Below, in pieces: positions 43,106 through 45,572 of a stretch of 45,572 nucleotides of DNA (position 1 is the first letter of the stretch; the number at the start of each line of letters is the position of its first letter). Position numbers and translations under genes: made by a program. The stretch is from Acidobacteriaceae bacterium. Its GTDB lineage: Bacteria; Acidobacteriota; Terriglobia; Terriglobales; Acidobacteriaceae. The stretch covers positions 1-45,572 of the forward strand of contig DAIDGW010000211.1 in the NCBI GenBank assembly GCA_027452245.1, written 5' to 3'. Under the pieces are notes generated by a model, which saw nothing but the letters and a program-made list of their open reading frames with translations, made no database searches and was not told the origin of the DNA.

Positions 43106-45493
43106 TCAGCGAGGTTCTTTTACTGCCTGCTGGCAATTGGCGGCCGCGGTCAGCACATCGTTGAAGGCTTCTTGCTTACGGAGATCTTTTAACAGAGGAT
43201 CGTCCAGCAGCGCGGAATAAGCGCAGTAATTCTGCTGCACCGCGGCCTTCAATAAACGCAAGGCTGGCTCACTCTGTCCGCAGTAGGCCATCAGGGCGCC
43301 GACGTGGTACCAGGCTTCGGGGTCCGGTTCCATCATGACCGATGATTCCGATTCGCGGACTGTCTTATCGAAGTCGGCCGGTTTTTGCGGGGCGAGACAG
43401 TCCAACATCAGGTCGCGATGATAATACGTGGCTTTCGGCATATTGTGGGCGGTATCCCGCGCATTGGCCAGATCGCCTTGTGAGAGATACACGTACGGAG
43501 TGACCCAATCGGCCCACTCGGAGCCCGCATCCAGGTGAACAAAGTCCATGGCGCGGTCGACCCTGTTGTGCTCCAGGAAAGCCCAGGCACATGATCGGAA
43601 GTTGTAGTTTCCGGGATCGAGCTCGCGGGCCTTGTTGCATTCCTCGGTGGCACGGTCCAGCATGCCGGCATATCGGAGTACGAAGCTCAAGGCGAAGTGC
43701 GCATCGGCATTCTGCGGGCGCCGTTTCACCAGGTCCATCGCCTCATCGTAGGCTCGGCCAAGTTCACCCCGCTCCACGCGGTTGGTAATGAGCGAACTGG
43801 CTGCCGCAACCCGGTTGGGGTCGAGCGCAATGGCGCGTTCAAACGCGGTATTTGAACGCTGGAACATGTCTTCGCCCCCGCCGCCATAGGTGGAATCGTA
43901 GTAATAGCGCAGGCCCAATGCCTCCCACGCGGGGGCATAGGTCGGATCGATGCCAACGGCCCGCTCCAGCATCGCTATGGCTTCCTTATTGGGTTTGGCG
44001 TCATGAGGAACAGCGACGCTTCGCAAATATAGATCGTAGGCTTGTTGGTTTTTGGGACGGGATGCGGTTCCAATTCCGCCGCCGGTGCTGCCGAGGGCGG
44101 GCAGAAGCCCGCGCTGCACCTCATTGCTCAACTGCTGCTGCAGGCCGATCAGATCATTCACATGCGTAATGACTGTACCCTGCCAGATCAAGCGGTCGCT
44201 GGGAACGTCGATGGCCTCCAGCGTTACGCTAAGTTCATCGCCTTCGCGTGTGAAGTGACCGGACAGCAGGCGTCCGACGCGAAGTTCTTTTCCGACTTTC
44301 TCTGGATCTATGTCGCCATGGGCGTATTTGCGAGTGACGGAAGACGGCCGCACTTCAAGCGACCGCGAATAGGTCAGCACGCTGGTCAGTTCGTCGGCTA
44401 GAGCGTAGCGGAGATAGTCCACGCTCTGGTCCCCGCCAAGGTTCTGCAAGGGAAGCACCGCGATGGCATTGCTCTGTTCGTAGCGGGCCAGTTGCCGTCG
44501 TTTGTACCACCAGGTAGAGACAGCAGTCACGATCGTGATCAGCAGGGCTGCCATACCTATAATGAGATAGGTTTGCAGGCGATTACTGCGGCCGAAGGTC
44601 TTGGTAGCCATCCGCAGCCGTGTTGCCTGACTGCCGGTTTTGACCAGACCCGACTCGGCTTCTTTTTTTAAAAGCGCGAGATCGGACTTCATTTCGGCGG
44701 CGCTCTGGTAGCGTTTTTCGCGCTCCTTTTCCATCGCCTTGCCGATAATGCCTTCGAGTTCGATCGGCAGAGCCGGATTGATCTCCCGCGGTGGCAGAGG
44801 CTTTTGGTGGAGCACCGCATCGAGCGTGACCAGAGAATTTTTTCCAGCAAACGGCTTTTTCCCTGTGGCCATCTCGTAGAGGACCACGCCGAACGAGAAC
44901 AGGTCCGACCGTGGATCAATGGCTTCGCTCCGAGCCTGTTCGGGGGACATGTAGACTGCGGTCCCGGGAATGACTCCTACCGCGGTCAGCGAATCGTCGA
45001 CCTCTTCATCCGCATCCAGATGATGGACCAGTTTGGCCAAACCGAAATCAAGCACTTTGACCTGGCCGCTTGGCGTCAGAAAAATATTTGCCGGCTTGAT
45101 ATCGCGATGAACAATACCTTTCGCGTGCGAGGCTGCAAGAGCGTCTGCAACCTGGGAGCCGATCTCCAGCACCTGTTCCAGCGGCAGTGCTTGTCCGTTG
45201 ATCCGTTGCTTGAGGCTTTCTCCCTCAAGCTTTTCCATGACAATGAAGGGATGCCCGTTATTGTCTTCGATTCCGTGGATCGTGCAGATATTGGGATGAT
45301 TGAGTTGCGATGCAGCGCGCGCCTCGCGCTCGAAGCGCTCCATCGCTTTGGAGTCGCCGACCAGATTTTCGGGGATGAACTTGAGAGCAACGTGGCGTCC
45401 CAGTTTCAGGTCTTCCGCCTCGTAGACCACACCCATGCCACCACCTCCGAGCTTACCCAGGACGCGATAGTGGGAGACCGTTTGCCCGATCAT
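43106..45493 (-). CDS. Membrane Ser/Thr protein kinase with TPR-rich C-terminus
   Basis: 795 residues. Kinase domain about 9-270: GGGGMG (16-21), ATP lysine Lys38 in [14 protein letters not shown] (129-136, Asp131), DFGLAK (149-154) and [14 protein letters not shown] juxtamembrane segment leads to one helix (about 309-329, [21 protein letters not shown]), so the rest is outside the cytoplasm: an [19 protein letters not shown] domain (about 343-470) of the FlgO/TolB-like kind seen in bacterial kinases, then TPRs to the end. It could sense or bind a partner outside and phosphorylate targets inside. No Shine-Dalgarno; promoter at 45520-45548. Confidence 0.95.
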   Translation of the reverse strand: MIGQTVSHYRVLGKLGGGGMGVVYEAEDLKLGRHVALKFIPENLVGDSKAMERFEREARAASQLNHPNICTIHGIEDNNGHPFIVMEKLEGESLKQRINGQALPLEQVLEIGSQVADALAASHAKGIVHRDIKPANIFLTPSGQVKVLDFGLAKLVHHLDADEEVDDSLTAVGVIPGTAVYMSPEQARSEAIDPRSDLFSFGVVLYEMATGKKPFAGKNSLVTLDAVLHQKPLPPREINPALPIELEGIIGKAMEKEREKRYQSAAEMKSDLALLKKEAESGLVKTGSQATRLRMATKTFGRSNRLQTYLIIGMAALLITIVTAVSTWWYKRRQLARYEQSNAIAVLPLQNLGGDQSVDYLRYALADELTSVLTYSRSLEVRPSSVTRKYAHGDIDPEKVGKELRVGRLLSGHFTREGDELSVTLEAIDVPSDRLIWQGTVITHVNDLIGLQQQLSNEVQRGLLPALGSTGGGIGTASRPKNQQAYDLYLRSVAVPHDAKPNKEAIAMLERAVGIDPTYAPAWEALGLRYYYDSTYGGGGEDMFQRSNTAFERAIALDPNRVAAASSLITNRVERGELGRAYDEAMDLVKRRPQNADAHFALSFVLRYAGMLDRATEECNKARELDPGNYNFRSCAWAFLEHNRVDRAMDFVHLDAGSEWADWVTPYVYLSQGDLANARDTAHNMPKATYYHRDLMLDCLAPQKPADFDKTVRESESSVMMEPDPEAWYHVGALMAYCGQSEPALRLLKAAVQQNYCAYSALLDDPLLKDLRKQEAFNDVLTAAANCQQAVKEPR

Positions 45494-45519
45494 AGACGGT
45501 TACGACCCTACAGGCGCTA

Positions 45520-45548
45520 ATGGTAGGATTTCACACTCTTCTGGTCAA
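45520..45548 (-). promoter_or_regulatory. Sigma70-type promoter of the kinase gene
   Basis: Minus strand: -35 TTGACC (45543-45548), 17-nt spacer, -10 TACCAT (45520-45525). The start site would be near 45513, 20 nt before the ATG. Confidence 0.65.
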
Positions 45549-45572
45549 CTAACGAACGTTCCCGTTTCATTT

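Noticed and set aside
1..45572. Mobile element or prophage
   Set aside because: No transposase, integrase, phage structural gene, tRNA or terminal inverted repeat was seen; gene content is housekeeping and envelope.

Overview
The window (about 45.6 kb, moderately GC-rich, densely coding on both strands) looks like ordinary chromosome of an Acidobacteriota bacterium, probably of the Terriglobia/Koribacter type. This is inferred from the combination of very large CarboxypepD_reg/Oar-like TonB-dependent receptors, a LacI regulator beside them, a bacillithiol-type deacetylase, a membrane Ser/Thr kinase with TPRs, a secreted PIG-L deacetylase of almost 1000 residues and small zinc-ribbon membrane proteins. 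No prophage, insertion sequence, CRISPR array or tRNA was found. The only structured RNA I can support is a small (Alu-less) SRP RNA at about 7425-7533.

Layout. 1-3.8 kb: the 3' end of an unknown plus-strand gene, then a minus-strand series hpt -> GAF-GAF-SpoIIE phosphatase -> lysA; the last two overlap at TAATG. 3.9-6.7 kb: a UPF0173 metallohydrolase and an O-methyltransferase on plus, facing a BshB1-like deacetylase and a GNAT acetyltransferase on minus. 6.8-9.1 kb: a solitary nuoB, the SRP RNA, a STAS-like small protein and fabH. 9.1-14.4 kb: two small zinc-ribbon membrane proteins around a secreted TPR protein, an alpha/beta hydrolase, an unknown protein and a class II type aroA. 14.5-20.9 kb: envelope or secreted proteins (small exported protein, outer-membrane barrel, exported unknown, Ig-like protein with an internal membrane segment, AsmA-like protein, TPR protein). 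21.1-30.1 kb: a LacI regulator and two tandem TonB-dependent receptors of about 1200 residues with a matching upstream element. 30.4-37.9 kb: amino-acid metabolism, a trans-sulfuration PLP enzyme (minus) divergent from a plus series SDR, aminotransferase, secreted amidohydrolase, cupin, thrC, thrB. 38-45.5 kb: a minus-strand series Ser/Thr kinase-TPR -> secreted PIG-L deacetylase -> APC permease -> exported DinB-like protein, with a good sigma70-type promoter before the kinase.

How the genes fit together. Amino-acid supply is the clearest theme: lysA, aroA, thrB, thrC, an aspartate-type aminotransferase and a cystathionine gamma-synthase/lyase family enzyme, several of which share O-phosphohomoserine or aspartate-family intermediates. 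A second theme is the envelope: TonB receptors under a probable common control element, AsmA, barrel and exported TPR proteins.

I found no convincing new defence or mobile system. The points most worth checking are the shared CTTGACAG-N21-ATTCATACG element before both receptors, a recurring arrangement in which a -10 hexamer sits 8-10 nt before the start codon with no Shine-Dalgarno (suggesting leaderless mRNAs), an SDR lacking the usual Tyr/Lys pair, the kinase/PIG-L/permease series, and repeated motifs in three intergenic regions.
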